Of a stretch of DNA of 64,000 bases, positions 21,975-33,319 are shown piece by piece (position 1 is the stretch's first letter; each line of letters begins with the position of its first letter). The translations under genes were made by a program, and so were the position numbers. The stretch spans positions 620,001 through 684,000 of the forward strand of contig SADC01001285.1 of the NCBI GenBank assembly GCA_004194705.1, given 5' to 3'. Below the pieces are notes generated by a model, which saw nothing but the letters and a program-made list of their open reading frames with translations, was not told the DNA's origin and did not search any database. The DNA is from Ditylenchus dipsaci (lineage: Eukaryota > Nematoda > Chromadorea > Rhabditida > Anguinidae).

Positions 21975-23419
21975 CCCTCTTTTGCCGGTTGGCCATATTT
22001 TGGCCAGTTCGAAAATTCAAATAAAATAGGACTAATTTCTTACATTCAGACGTAATTTTTTTTGAAAAAGATAGAGAAAAAGTTGGCGATCATTTGAGTG
22101 GTAAAAAGACTGAACTGAATACTAAGAAAAATTGCTAAAAATTTAATCAGAAGTTGTATTTTCGGTCATTTTCTACTACATGATTTTTAAACTTTATTTG
22201 GTTTAGTAAACCACGAATATCATTTTCACCATGCTTCTTACTTATGCAATATAAAAGCACTATTCCTGCAGAAAACAATGCATTTTTAATTGCAAGTACA
22301 GAAATATAAAAGTAAGATTTTTGAAGCAATTAAAATCGTGGCCATATATTGGCCAACCGGCCCGAAGCGGTATTTAAAAAAAAAACTATGTAAGCCATTG
22401 ATTTATTTATCCATTTATCGCTTTTTCATTACTCTTCGTGGTGAATTTTCGTTCTTTTCACCACGTAGTTATTTTTTCAAAGGGAAATGAATGCAAAAAT
22501 TAAGTTAGCCATAGTAGGAAACGAGTTAGAAGACAAATTTGAAAAATCAAGCGTTTTGCGCGTTAGATGCGCGAATGTAGAAATCACTGCTCAGTGACGT
22601 GCAAAAGGTGTGAAATACCGCTGCACATCTAATTTTTCGAGTCATTTGATGGTTTGTATGGGAGTGATTGCGAAATTAAAAAAAATTTGAACAATTGTCT
22701 TCGAAATAGCGTCAGTTTTTGTTACATATAGGTCAAATTACGACTATTTCTATAAGATCTACACGTGTAGTGCAGTGGGTTAGCTTCCCACTTTTTACGT
22801 TACAACAATTGGCGCAGTCGCAAGTTCGATCCCGCAAGGGTCCCGGACATTTAATATAATTCAAAAAAAATTCCTCCCATTTCTTTCTAATTTCGGACCC
22901 TCCATTCGACATTTCAAATAAGTGGTTGTATTACAATACAACGGAGGAAGTAGGTGGCGGTACCCCACTGAAAAAAATTCGATCCGATCTTTCATAATTT
23001 CATGGCCATGTCATTCATTGCATACACTTCTTCACGAGGTTTTGACATGGGAGACTCACCTTGCGGGTGTTTACTCTGGTTCCTAGTAGCCCTGCGAACG
23101 GTCAACTATAAGTCCATTGAAATCTACATTAATACTTAAAAGGGGAGATGTTACATATAGGTCAAATTACGACTATTTCTATAAGATCTACACGTGTAGT
23201 GCAGTGGGTTAGCTTCCCACTTTTTACGTTACAACAGTTTTCGAATTGGCGCCATAACTATTTTACCGCTTCGAGCCGGTTGGCCAATATTTGGCCAGTT
23301 CAGAATTCAACTTTTCTGGAATTTTTTTTCGGCCATTGTGATTTTCTTCCCTGGATGTCTTATGAAAATGCGAAAATTTATTAAAAAAGAAGAATCTACG
23401 AGACGCCGGCAAAAGAGGG
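21975..23419. mobile_element. piggyBac-type TTAA element, third nesting level
   Basis: Ends CCCTCTTTTGCCGG and the complement, flanked by TTAA at 21971-21974 and 23420-23423. Internal GGCCAATATTTGGCCAG motifs near both ends form subterminal repeats. No transposase frame is visible, so it is non-autonomous. A detached right-end fragment in reverse orientation lies at 26328-26400. Confidence 0.85.
22720..23236 (+). mobile_element. TRIM: miniature LTR retroelement, fourth nesting level
   Basis: Two identical 88-bp LTRs (22720-22807 and 23149-23236) begin TGTTACATATAGG and end GTTACAACA. The 5-bp duplication GTTTT flanks it (22715-22719, 23237-23241). The primer-binding site TGGCGCAGTCG follows the 5' LTR and the purine tract AAAAGGGGAGA precedes the 3' LTR. 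There is no coding DNA. The 3' internal part (about 22995-23110) is similar to the 3' non-coding part of the gypsy element at 55318-55440, so that family probably mobilises it. Confidence 0.92.
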
Positions 23420-24790
23420 TTAACACGAATAATTCGTTCAAAAGTTGAAAATACGCGTTAAAAATCAGCCGAGCAAGAGCAAAATTATAATACAGTTAGG
23501 CTCGGAATTGATATTTGGACCGGAACCGGAATTTTAGTTTTGTGGAAACCGGAACCTAAATTACACATTTTTTCGCGACTGGAACCGGAACCGGAATCCA
23601 AAAAAAGACCGAATTCCGGGAAACCGGAACCGAAATTCCAGGCCAACTCTACTAATTAGATCCGCTTTTCACCACAATATAATTCATATAGCGCAAAAAA
23701 ACTATGTAAAACAAAGAAAACAATTTCCGCATCAGCACTTAAAGTTTGCTAAATACTTTTGCTTAATTTTTCTTAAATCACAGGGGGGAGTAAGCACTTT
23801 TGCGAACTTTCTGTCTGCCTGTCCTCATCATTTTTCTTGCTGTCCGCCGACAATATTAAAATTTCACACACTAAACGACTATGGCAAACATTTTTCATAT
23901 AGGTCTTGAAATGACGTTGAAAAGAGAGCTTGAGTGGTTCGCTTGTAAGATTTCAGATATAAGGCTATTTCGATTGAAAATTTTAAGAGATTTGAAAAAA
24001 TAGACGTTCATGGGCTTATAATAGAGAATATACGTAATTATGTTTCAAATTAATTTTTTGCAGCTTTTGACCTCTGACTGACCCTGTGTACCTGTCTCTT
24101 ACAATGTTCTTTTGAAACTCAACCTAGTCTAAGTACCATGGCAACAGCTTTTCAAATCATAATTCTGCATTGCAAAATGTAAAAACAAGTTAATGCAACA
24201 TTCGAATAAATATGTCTTATTTTTCACCTTCAATATTTAGTATTGAATTGTTAGTGCAGGAAATATTGCCTCTAGAAAGGCATAATGCTCGAAACCCTAA
24301 AGAAGGACTACGGGTCAGATCATTTACGATACGGAAAACAATTTTAATCTACAGTATAATCAAGGTTAATTTGTTTGTTATAATTACAGCAATTATAGTC
24401 AAAAATAAGTGAATTTGGCAATAAGTTTGAATAAATAACACTTTTCAAAAAAAAAAAAAACGTGTTTAAAGCTCATAAAAGTAAAAAAGTCGGATTAATA
24501 CCGTATCAAAAAGCAAAATTAGAAAATAAAATTATATAAAATCAAAAACAACAGGGACCAGGGCAGTTATTGGATCAAAAAATAGCGAGTAAAATATTAC
24601 ATAATCAAACTTTGATATAGCAAATCTCTAGAGACCACTGGCGAAAATGTTTTTCCTGTCAAACATTTCGTTATACGGAGGATTATAAGCTTTAGTGTGA
24701 TATACACCTCCACCCGACCCCCCCCCCGGTAGGGGGTAGCCCCTAAAAAAATTCAGTGAGGGGTATATGACGAGGTTAGATTTTATTCAG

Positions 24791-26190
24791 GCATTTAGAT
24801 ATTGATGCTGGTGCTGGCAGAGTGTTTTTTGTGACCAAACAAGCTAGATGTATTCAAATTACAAAAGGAGAATCTACAGTACTGATCCACCTGAAAAAGT
24901 TTTTCTCAGAACAATCGGTTTGTGGTGTTTGTAACGAGCTTTTATTGTACAGTTATTTATTTAGGCATTTCAAATAAGAAAGCACAGGAAGTGCTTCTTT
25001 GCAATCCTTCAATGGCCGCTAATTTCCAAGTGAAATATTTAATTGCTATCCATCAAATCAAAAAATGTGAACCAGTTGAAGTATCCGAAACTCAGAAAGT
25101 TCAAAGTAATGCAGGCAGTCAGACTGAAAAAATACAACACAATAGTGAATCCACACAAACACATGCTCCCACAAATGATGCTACTACAACAGTGCAGCCA
25201 CGCAATGTGGCTATTCAAGTATTTTTCTAGAAGATTATTTTTATCCTAAAAAATCCATCAAGGCCTTTCTAGACGACAGATTTTATCTATGACAACGTGG
25301 CCACGCAAACTGAAATCGAAATAGCACAGACCCAAACAAATTCACTTGTGCCACATACCTTAAAAGAAGATTTAAGCAGCTTGTCCTTGAGCTGTTCGCC
25401 TTGCTAATTCATCGATTCTGTTTGAAGGCATCCAATATTTATAAGTCACATAGAAAACTAAAAAGTACCATTTAAATGGGATTCTGAAGATCGAAGAAAG
25501 TAATTGCGTAAAATTTAGGTGATGTAATTTCTAGAGCCACAGCAACTGATCTATCGTTTCCTGTTTGTTTGACGAGGATATTAGCTTACCCTCTATAAAA
25601 TCTACAATTCTAAAAGAACGAATTAATCAACTGGCTTCATTGCATGGAAATTTGGTAAAGAGTAGTCCTGCTAAGATCTCGTCAGCTCCAAAGTCTTCTA
25701 AACCAAGGGTATTTTTGAGAGAAAATGTGGACATACATACAAATATACTAAGATTTTAGAAAGCTATTACCTACAAGCAGAAACAAAAGTTCTGCATACA
25801 AAAGGGCTGGACGATGAACAAATTTTAGAAGAAAACATGAGTTCACACATCCCCTATTGATTCTGGTGCTAGTGATTTGCAATCGCTAAGTGAGAGCAAA
25901 AGCTCTTTGAAGAGCTACGTAGGAACGCCAAAATCAGAAAATTCCAAATCCACAAGCTCTAAATCAAGCATGAGTAGCAGCAGTAAACAACTAGTAGATC
26001 AAACACCTCAGCAACTTCAAGTTCAACACATTCAAAGTCAACCAGTCATACCACAAGTAGTTCTAAAACTAGCTCTACGGCGACAAGTCGTAAATCATCA
26101 TCGAAGAAAAATAAAAGTAATTTTAGTTATTTGGTACGCCAAAGATTGGGCCCAGTTATGTTGGGCAAAACCAAATGGGTCAAGGTAAAT
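24791..26190 (+). CDS. Unknown multi-exon gene, Ser/Thr/Gln-rich
   Basis: Probable exons: 24791-24917 (DIDAGAGRVFFVTKQAR...LIHLKKFFSEQS), 24965-25218, 25273-25400, about 25545-25709, 25762-25850 and 25860-26190, with short GT-AG introns. An exon near 24212-24340 may precede them. The first exon encodes a compact-looking region I do not recognise. The rest is low complexity, with repeated TQT-like motifs (GSQTE, ESTQTH, NVATQTE, AQTQTN) and a long Ser/Lys tail ending NFSYLVRQRLGPVMLGKTKW. Disorder is likely. At least two exon joins need a one-base repair. The TQT motifs resemble dynein light chain LC8 ligands, but function is unknown. Confidence 0.5.
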
Positions 26191-26327
26191 TGGGTCTTTT
26201 TTCTAGGCTGTATGTGAAATTCGCCGCTTTTTTTCATCAATTTGGCCGCCTTTTTTGAGTTTCAAATAAAAGTATTGAAATTGCGGCGCTAGTAGCGAAT
26301 ACCCCCCCCCCCCAAGCATCCGACCTT

Positions 26328-26400
26328 TAACCCTCTTTTGCCGGCGTCTCGTAGATTCTTCTTTTTAAATAAATTTTTGCATTTTCATAAGACATCCCTT
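26328..26400. mobile_element. Detached piggyBac-type end
   Basis: TTAA then CCCTCTTTTGCCGG and about 55 further bases match, in reverse orientation, the right end of the element at 21975-23419. Confidence 0.7.
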
Positions 26401-26599
26401 CAGCATGCCCGAATTAGTTCAAAAAATAGGTTTGGAACATGAAAAACGTGAAAAAAAATTTTGATCCAAGTGGACGACCACTTGTTTGATTGGTTCAAAA
26501 AATTAAATTCCCGCAAAATTGTTAAAATGCACAAATTTGAAAAATGTGGATCAATTCATGTGTGGGCCAGTTCGTGTTTGGACCAATTCGGTGTTGATC

Positions 26600-27040
26600 A
26601 ATTCGGTTAACTCATGTAAATAGATATCCATCTGACCAGAAGGTACCCATTTCGGTTTTGGGTCTGGGTCGATAAATCACACTTTTGGTCTTAACAAACC
26701 CAATTACCCACACAATTTTGAATAAAGAAAGTGTATATTTTTAATTTTTGAAAAATTTTATTTTTAGGCCATCCATGTGGATATCCACCTGACCAGGTGG
26801 TACCTACCCTGGATTTCGGGGCTCGGTTAAGTGAAATCGCACTTTTGGGCTTAACAAAATCGATTTCCCACAGGATTTTACATATAATAAAATGATTTAT
26901 TTTTTGATTTGATAATTTGATTTCCCGGTCCACCGAGAAGGATATCCTATCCAAGTAGCACCTACCCAAATATTTCGGGTTCAGGTTGCTGAAATCGTAA
27001 TTTCGTCCTATCAAACTAATTTCCAATTATTTACAGTGTA
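26600..27040. repeat. Three diverged tandem copies, about 155 bp each
   Basis: A unit with ATCCACCTGACCAGGTGGTA, then CACTTTTGGGCTTAACAAA recurs at about 26627, 26780 and 26940, and diverges from copy to copy. The minus-strand frame across it is a product of the repeat. Confidence 0.55.
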
Positions 27041-27535
27041 ATATAAATCGAAAACAATTATTTGCATGAACATTTAACTACCAAACAAATTTATTCGAAA
27101 AAAATCTGGTCAAGACAAATTATTGTCAGTTTGAATTTTTGCCAGAATTAATTTTTGCCAGGATCAATTGATATCAGAAAAATTAATGCCAGTCTCAGGT
27201 GAGCCAGAAGAATTGTTTCTCTACACGAACTTACCAAATCTGCAAAAATCTGCAAAAATTTTGCATATTTTTTTCAAAAAATAGGCGAAAATAATTTATC
27301 TAAATCGATAAATTTATCGATTTGCTGTACCATGAATAATTCGTAAAGTCGTTTTCCGAAACGGTATATTCGGAATGCGTTTGACTTGAAAAAAGAATTT
27401 TTGTTTAATTTTATGATCGGCAACTGTGTATATTCGAAAACAGCATTTTGAAAAGGTAGGTTCCGCAAAATGTTTTGATATTCACTTACCGGCTACAGTA
27501 AATCACTTGTTCCCTTGCCGAAAATACGATGTAAT

Positions 27536-28406
27536 CAGGGTGGTATAATCGACGATTACCTCAGCCATCAGCCTCAGCCGGCTGAGGTCTGAAAATTTTC
27601 CTCAGCCTCAGCCGTCAGCCGTGCCAAAAATTTTACCTCAGCCATCAGCCTCAGCCTCAGCCGGCTGATGGCTGAGTTCGAGCTCAGCCGGCTGTAATAT
27701 AAAACTATTAAAATTAACAATTTTATTGGTTTGTGTATAAGTAGCCATAAAATAGACAAAGCTGGCTTTTGAGGTAAAATGACTTATGTTTGGTGAAAAA
27801 AGTCTTTTTTGTGCGAATTTCAATTTTGTGAAATAAAATTGGTATTCTTCTATTTTGTTTTCAAAATGATGACACTATTAAGTAGCTGTGCGATTCTGGT
27901 TACTGATAAAGTATCAATTATTGCATAACGTCACGAAATGTAAAATAATAAGTTAAAGTTATGAACTGAATTACTTTTCTGACCCCCTTATGCTTTGGTC
28001 CTGCTGTTTACAATTTTTTAAGAGAATGCAATAGATATAATTTTGTAAGAAACCAGAATTGCAGCGCTACCTGATGGCATTATTACTATAAGTTTAAAAT
28101 TTTTTCTGTTAAGAAAATTTTAAAACATTTTCTGCCTCAGCCGTCTGCCAGGTCTAAAAAATTTCGTCAGCCGTCAGCCTCAGCCGGCTGAGTTCTGAAA
28201 ATTTTCCTCAGCCTCAGCCGTCAGCCGGGCCGAAATTTCTACCTCAGCCATCAGCCGTCAGCCTCAGCCGGCTGAGTTCTGAAAATTTTCCTCAGCCTCA
28301 GCCGTCAGCCGGGCCGAAATTTCTACCTCAGCCATCAGCCTCAGCCGGCTGATGGCTGAGTTTAACCTCAGCCGGCTGAAGTCAGCCGGCTGAGGTTACC
28401 ACCCTG
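27536..28406. mobile_element. hAT-type element of CTCAGCC repeats
   Basis: Starts CAGGGTGGTA and ends with its complement, flanked by perfect 8-bp duplications GATGTAAT (27528-27535, 28407-28414). The ends are arrays of CCTCAGCCATCAGCC and GGCTGAGG units. The 450-bp middle is AT-rich and non-coding. Confidence 0.9.
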
Positions 28407-28414
28407 GATGTAAT

Positions 28415-29292
28415 AGACGTGCATAGATGAGCAAATTTGCAGCAGAGAAACATTTAGCGATCACAACCGCAAGGAGGTCTATTTGGGAATGAAGTCAAGA
28501 ATAAAGTTGTTTCGCGAAAACTACCATTTTCGAAATGCTTTTTCGAGAATAATACCATTCCCAAATGTCATTTTGAGACAAATATCAGGCACGGCGAGAA
28601 TTCCGTGGAGAAAATTCCGCGAAGGATAATTTCGCGACGGATAATTCCGCGAAATTTTTATTTTGAATTTTAAATATTCTGTTTAATTTTAAACTTTCTG
28701 TCCAAATTTCATATTCTCTTGACACAAAAAAAAACATTAAAAAAATATTCAGTATTCCAAATTTGAGTACGAGTTTTAGATTTTAAAATACATGGGTATG
28801 CAATCGAACATGCTGAACACGAATCCGATCCAGAATCAGGTTTTTTAAAGCTAAGTCCCCAATAAGTGAGCGATTTTTTTGGAGTTGTTTAGGCGGGAAC
28901 GGCTGCAGATTTTTTTCCTCGGCCGAACTTTCTTTTCTGTTGGTACCATTTGTAGCTGAGATTCAGTGCTACAAAATAAAATTTTTCCAGCCACATATAT
29001 AGGGACGCGCATTAACGGGGACATCAAAAAAGACATCAAAAATGAAATTTCGCGGAATTATCCGTCTGGATATTTTTAGCCTTGCCTGGATGCGATAGCT
29101 ATATGCGATATTTCTAACAATCGAGGTGCGATATATCGCTGCGATATGCGATAATTTTTCCAAACGATTACGGAAATATTAAAAGCAAACTAAATCATCT
29201 TTTAAATCACCAAACAATCTTCGCCCAATCGATTTCGTTTTAGGGACCCTAACCCGCGTAAATCTCCATAATTGTGAGTTTTAAATAATGAC
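28415..29292. other. Intergenic with AATTCCGCG and GCGATAT repeats
   Basis: AATTCCGCGAAGGATAATT-like units at 28590-28660 face an inverted copy at 29040-29070, probably another MITE. GCGATATGCGATA units lie at 29095-29155 and recur at 36580-36690. No gene seen. Confidence 0.4.
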
Positions 29293-29520
29293 TAACGCGG
29301 CAACCGGACAAAACAGGTTTTTAAAAGTATTTGTCGCGCGACAAAAACGGCTTTTTCTGTTTTTGTGGTTCATGTTTCGTCGCGCGACAAAAACGGTTTT
29401 TACATATTTTGTCGCGCGATAAATACTTTTAAAAATATTTTGTCGCGCGACAAATACTTTTAAAAAACGTTTTTGTCGCGCGACAATACTTTTGAAAACT
29501 GTTTTGTCCGGTTGCCGCTA
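29293..29520. mobile_element. MITE with TTGTCGCGCGACAA palindromes
   Basis: The ends are GGCAACCGGACAAAACAG and its complement. Flanks ACTAACGC and GCTAACGC suggest an 8-bp duplication with one mismatch. Inside are six copies of the palindrome TTGTCGCGCGACAA. Related copies without clear ends lie at 45815-45900. Confidence 0.7.
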
Positions 29521-30218
29521 ACGCAGTCTTGCCATATTCTTTTATTCGTAAAGCAATAACAATCTCCTATATAGTATTAGAGATGTTTTGTTTGTCTGTG
29601 GACAATTGGTGTTTTGGTTTTTGGAGTGTTTTTTTGGTTTTTGGTCAAATTTTTTTTTAAATTGAAGCTTGGAATCTCAGGAGTAGAATGGTTGTTTCAG
29701 ATTTTGGTTTTGAGATTTTTTTTTTGTTTTCAATTTTTGGGTTTTAGTGAGCAAATTGTCGTTTTTTTCGTTCTGGAGTCGAAATCTTGAAGTTCAAAGG
29801 TGATACGGCCAGAGCGGGATATTCATTTTGTAGCCCTGGATCTCAGCTTTCTTTAAAAAAAAGATCGTCGAGAAATGACGACTTTAAATAGGGGATCTGT
29901 ACTCGAGTATGGAGGTGGTCATTCAGAGTAAATTCGAATTGGACGATACGTAAAAATGCCACGTTTTGGAGAAAAAGTGCCACGTTTTTGTGAAAAAGTG
30001 CCACGTTTTTTCGATTCTAGTCAAGAAGGCGAAAAAGTGCCACGTTTTAGTGAAAAACTGTCACGCTTTGTGAAAATGTGCCACGTTTTAGGAAATGTGC
30101 CACGTTTTGGAGAAAAAGTGCCACGTTTTTGTGAAAATCTGCCACGTTTTCTGACAATAAGGTTTCTTAGATAAATCAATGATTTACACCTGAAATTTTG
30201 AAGATTACCATTAGCTTG

Positions 30219-31785
30219 GGCGCTACCACGGTTCATAAAAACTGATTCATTTTAAAGGGAATTCGTAAAAACGGTTTCATAAAAAATAGAATTCTTCGAA
30301 AACCGGATTTCGAAAAACAATTAATTTGTTTCAAAACGGTTAGGCAAAATGAAGTTTAAAAAATATATAGTTTTATCAATATTTAATTCATCAATAAATA
30401 GGTTTATCCAGATTTCTCGACAAATTTATTTCACAACTGGATAAAAAAAAGTAGAGACAGTGTAATCTCGAAAAAAAGAAAAATTAGCCGGTTATTGTAA
30501 ATTCGGCCAAACCATCAATATATGGTTGAATTATAACCATTTTTCAGTTACTTCACCATAAATTTTCACAGTTAAGAATCACAAATTTCTAGCTGGAGAA
30601 TATGCAACCATTAGCACGTAAATAATTTGGTAAAATGACCGGCCATATTCCGCCATATGTGCCCTAACTGAAGTTAAAACACAGCTTTACACGAACCAAC
30701 TACGAACAAACCCTCACACTTTTATTCAACGTAATCAAACAAATCACCCGTTCAGATCACATAACAAAGACTGGATTGTATAAATTGTAATAAATCTGAT
30801 CCACTTTGTAGCTTGCAGAGATGCTCTAGCAAGTTAGAAGTAGATAGTATGATAATTCGGCGCTTTCCTTTTCCAGTATCGTGCATAACAAACAATCTGC
30901 CTTTGTAGTTAAGAAGATCAGGTGGGATTTCCAGGTTTTCAGGATCACATGGCGTGTTCGGATCGTTGTTAAGAAGCTGAAGATCTTTCGAATTGAAAAT
31001 AAATTTCCAGGAGAATGAAACATTGAAGATACCTTGCGATGTAGTACCATATCAGACACGTACTTCTGAATCATCTTAGCTTTAACTTTATCTGATGCTT
31101 GCTCAATGAGGCTTGAGAATACTTGTCGCCCAGCACTCTAAAAAATCCATGCAAAATATTTCTTGTATATCTTAAAAATACTAACATCCCTCTGTCGGGA
31201 CCGGCTCCGGTATTTGCATTCGAAGTTTCCTGACTTCTATGTCTTTCTTGCACGTTGCATGTTTGTGATTCCCATAGTTTTTTCCAACGCATTGATCATC
31301 TGAATTTGTTTCCATTTCCATTTTGCAGCCTTCTTGTTGTTTCACGCATTTCCAATGAGTGATCTGTTGCTTGTCCTTGTAACCAGCAGAGTAAAGTTCT
31401 CCTAGATCAGTACTTGCAATGTTACTAGAAATTATGATATAAGCCTACCATCCAGGATCACCATGCGCCTTCCCTTCTTGCTCTTAATAAACTTGATGGC
31501 AAGACCCGTAGTCATCAGGGCTGCTGTATTGGTCTTCGAGATTCATCAGGAGCGCTTAATTCAATGAAAATAATAATAGAAATGTCGATCAGAAAGCAAT
31601 CAAGAATACGTATTTAAACAATGATTCATGAAATCAAATATCGGAAAGTTCATTCTGCCCAACCGTTTTGAAACAAATTAATTTTTTTTCGAAATCCGGT
31701 TTTCGAAGAATTCTATTTTTTATGAAACCGTTTTTTTACGAATTCCCTTTAAAATGAATCAATTTTTATGAACCGTGGTAGCGCC
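30219..31785. mobile_element. FLYWCH/MULE-carrying transposon nested in the MULE-like element
   Basis: Perfect 8-bp duplications TTAGCTTG (30211-30218, 31786-31793). Inverted ends of about 140 bp start GGCGCTACCACGGTTCATAA. The interior encodes the N-terminal part of a MULE transposase on the minus strand but no catalytic core, so it is non-autonomous. Confidence 0.9.
30830..31440 (-). pseudogene. MULE transposase N-terminal fragment with FLYWCH zinc finger
   Basis: Read on the minus strand, about 31390-31250 encodes a FLYWCH-type finger (HWKCVKQQEGC ... GNHKHATC: the W-x-C, C and H-x-H spacing of that family). After two short introns, about 31125-30834 encodes SLIEQASDKVKAKMIQKYV, then LFVMHDTGKGKRRIIILST near 30905-30860. 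The latter is the segment that precedes the DDE domain in FLYWCH-MULE transposases (family knowledge). The DDE domain is missing. Family assignment is firm for the finger and good for the rest. Confidence 0.75.
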
Positions 31786-31940
31786 TTAGCTTGCTATTGA
31801 TATGTCCTTGGGACAAAGCGACCAATAAGGCATATCTGTGCAAAACTAGGCAAATTTGGAAAAAAACGTGGCACTTTTTCACAAAAACGTGGCACTTTTT
31901 CTCCAGAACGTGGCATATTTCCGTTTTATCCATTCGAATT

Positions 31941-32129
31941 TCGGCTTTTTTTAAATTTTTGTTTTTGTCTTGAGAGGAAACTTTTAATACTGTTTTTAAG
32001 CCGCTTTCCATCTGTGTTAAATTTTTGTCTATCAAATTTTGTAAGAAAGCAAGTAAGTCGGATGAGTCCTGCTCCAGTCTGAGTGCTTCGACAATCTCTA
32101 TATAGTATTTGGGTCGGGGGTCCGTCCGT
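31941..32129. other. Intergenic, nothing seen
   Basis: AT-rich, with no recognised coding or repeat structure. Confidence 0.4.
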
Positions 32130-32690
32130 CACACTTTTTATGAATTTATGGTGTTCAAGACTGATTTTGGGCTACTTTTTGCAATTTTATGTTCGATATT
32201 TTTTCGGAACCCTCAAGTTCAACATCTTAGCTTTCTTTTAAGCACAAACACGTATAATTGAAGTTGCTTCTAAAAAAATTTTCCCTTGCCCTCCAAACTA
32301 GAGTGGTGGATTTTAGCCTGGATTTGAGGTGGCATTTTGTGTTCAAGCCCACTTTTCTGCTATGTTTAGTTAACTCATGTTAGTTATTTCACCGGAACCC
32401 TGAAGCTTAACATCTTGGCTTTCTTTTAAGCTCAAACACGTATAATGAAGTTGCTTCTAAAAAAAATTTCCTTGCCCTCCAAATTGGTGATGGTCGATTT
32501 TGGCCTGGATTTAAGGTGGATTTTCGGGTTTAAACCCACTTTTTGGCCAGTTTTTGCCAATTAATGTCAGATATCTCTGCGGAACCCTGAAGTTTAGCAT
32601 CTTGGCTTTCTTTAAGCACAAACACGTATAATCGAAGTTGCTTCTAAAAAATTTTTCCTTGCCTTCCAAATCGGAGATGGTGGATTTCAA
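32130..32690. repeat. Satellite-like tandem repeat, about 188-bp period
   Basis: Three head-to-tail copies are marked by CCTGAAGCTTAACATCTTGGC-type starts at about 32212, 32399 and 32587, each followed by AGCACAAACACGTATAAT. It borders the minisatellite that follows. Confidence 0.8.
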
Positions 32691-32988
32691 GGGTAGGCGA
32701 GGATAAGCGAGGATAAGCGAGGGTAGGCGAGGATGGGCAAGGGTAGGCGAGGATGGGCAAGAGCAGGTGAGAATGGGCGAGGATGGGCGAGGTGGGCGAG
32801 GAGAGGCGAGGATGGGCAAGGGTAGGCGAGGATGGGCGAGGGTAGGCGAGGAGAGGCGAGGATGGGCAAGGGTAGCGAGGATGGGCGAGGGTAGGCGAGG
32901 AGAGGCGAGGATGGGCGAGGGTAGGCGAGGATAGGCGAGGATGGGCAAGGGTAGGCGAGGTTGGGCGAGGGTGGGCGAGGTAGAGTAG
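32691..32988. repeat. GC-rich minisatellite GGATGGGCGAGGGTAGGCGA
   Basis: About 300 bp made of alternating GGATGGGCGA, GGGTAGGCGA and GGAGAGGCGA ten-mers. The long minus-strand Pro/Ser/Leu-rich frames here are artefacts of the array. Confidence 0.9.
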
Positions 32989-33319
32989 CTTAGTCAACAG
33001 GTAGGGTGGATGATCTACCCTAACCATTAACGCACTCGAAAGATAAATCTACCCGACTACTAATGTACATGAACAACTAATGTTCCCGAGCAACATAGGC
33101 GCCGATAGGCGCCTGCAGACCCTAGTGGTAAATAATTGAAGTGCTTAGACTCGAGTATATTCATAGTTGAGTCTCATCAATAGAGTAGGAATGAGTCAAG
33201 GTGTGTCGGTTAGACCGAGATTCGTAATGTGATCTCATTTGACTGTATCACCTTATTCTAATATTTTTCGTGTTTGTTTGTTATTCATATTTAGTTGACT
33301 CAAGTATGAGTCATGCTCA

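Larger units (their letters stand above)
21761..23651. mobile_element. hAT-type MITE, second nesting level
   Basis: Starts TAGAGTTGACTTGGAAT and ends with the complement of TAGAGTTGGCCTGGAAT, with perfect 8-bp duplications CTAATTAG at 21753-21760 and 23652-23659. Subterminal DNA is repeats of the GGAACCGGAATTT kind. No transposase seen. Confidence 0.85.
21475..24034. mobile_element. Outermost of four nested elements (TA-flanked)
   Basis: Left end TA-CCGCATATTTTC and right end the complement of TA-CGTATATTCTC. About 150 bp next to each end are inverted copies (AACGTCATTTCAAGACCTAT at the left). The type is that of the CCGTATTTTCTC MITEs. Everything between 21761 and 23651 was inserted later. 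Confidence 0.65.
29941..31931. mobile_element. MULE-like element, 9-bp target duplication
   Basis: Starts GGACGATACG and ends with the complement of GGATAAAACG, flanked by perfect 9-bp duplications ATTCGAATT (29932-29940, 31932-31940). The arms are arrays of GTGCCACGTTTTTGTGAAAA units, seven or more at the left and three at the right. A second element (30219-31785) sits inside. Confidence 0.88.

Noticed and set aside
29956..30236. Frames with PRFGEKVPRF-type repeats on both strands
   Set aside because: They are products of the GTGCCACGTTTT units forming the arm of a MULE-like element.
32511..33027. Long minus-strand frames of 127-145 codons rich in Pro, Ser and Leu
   Set aside because: They are translations of a 10-bp/20-bp minisatellite that is open in several frames.
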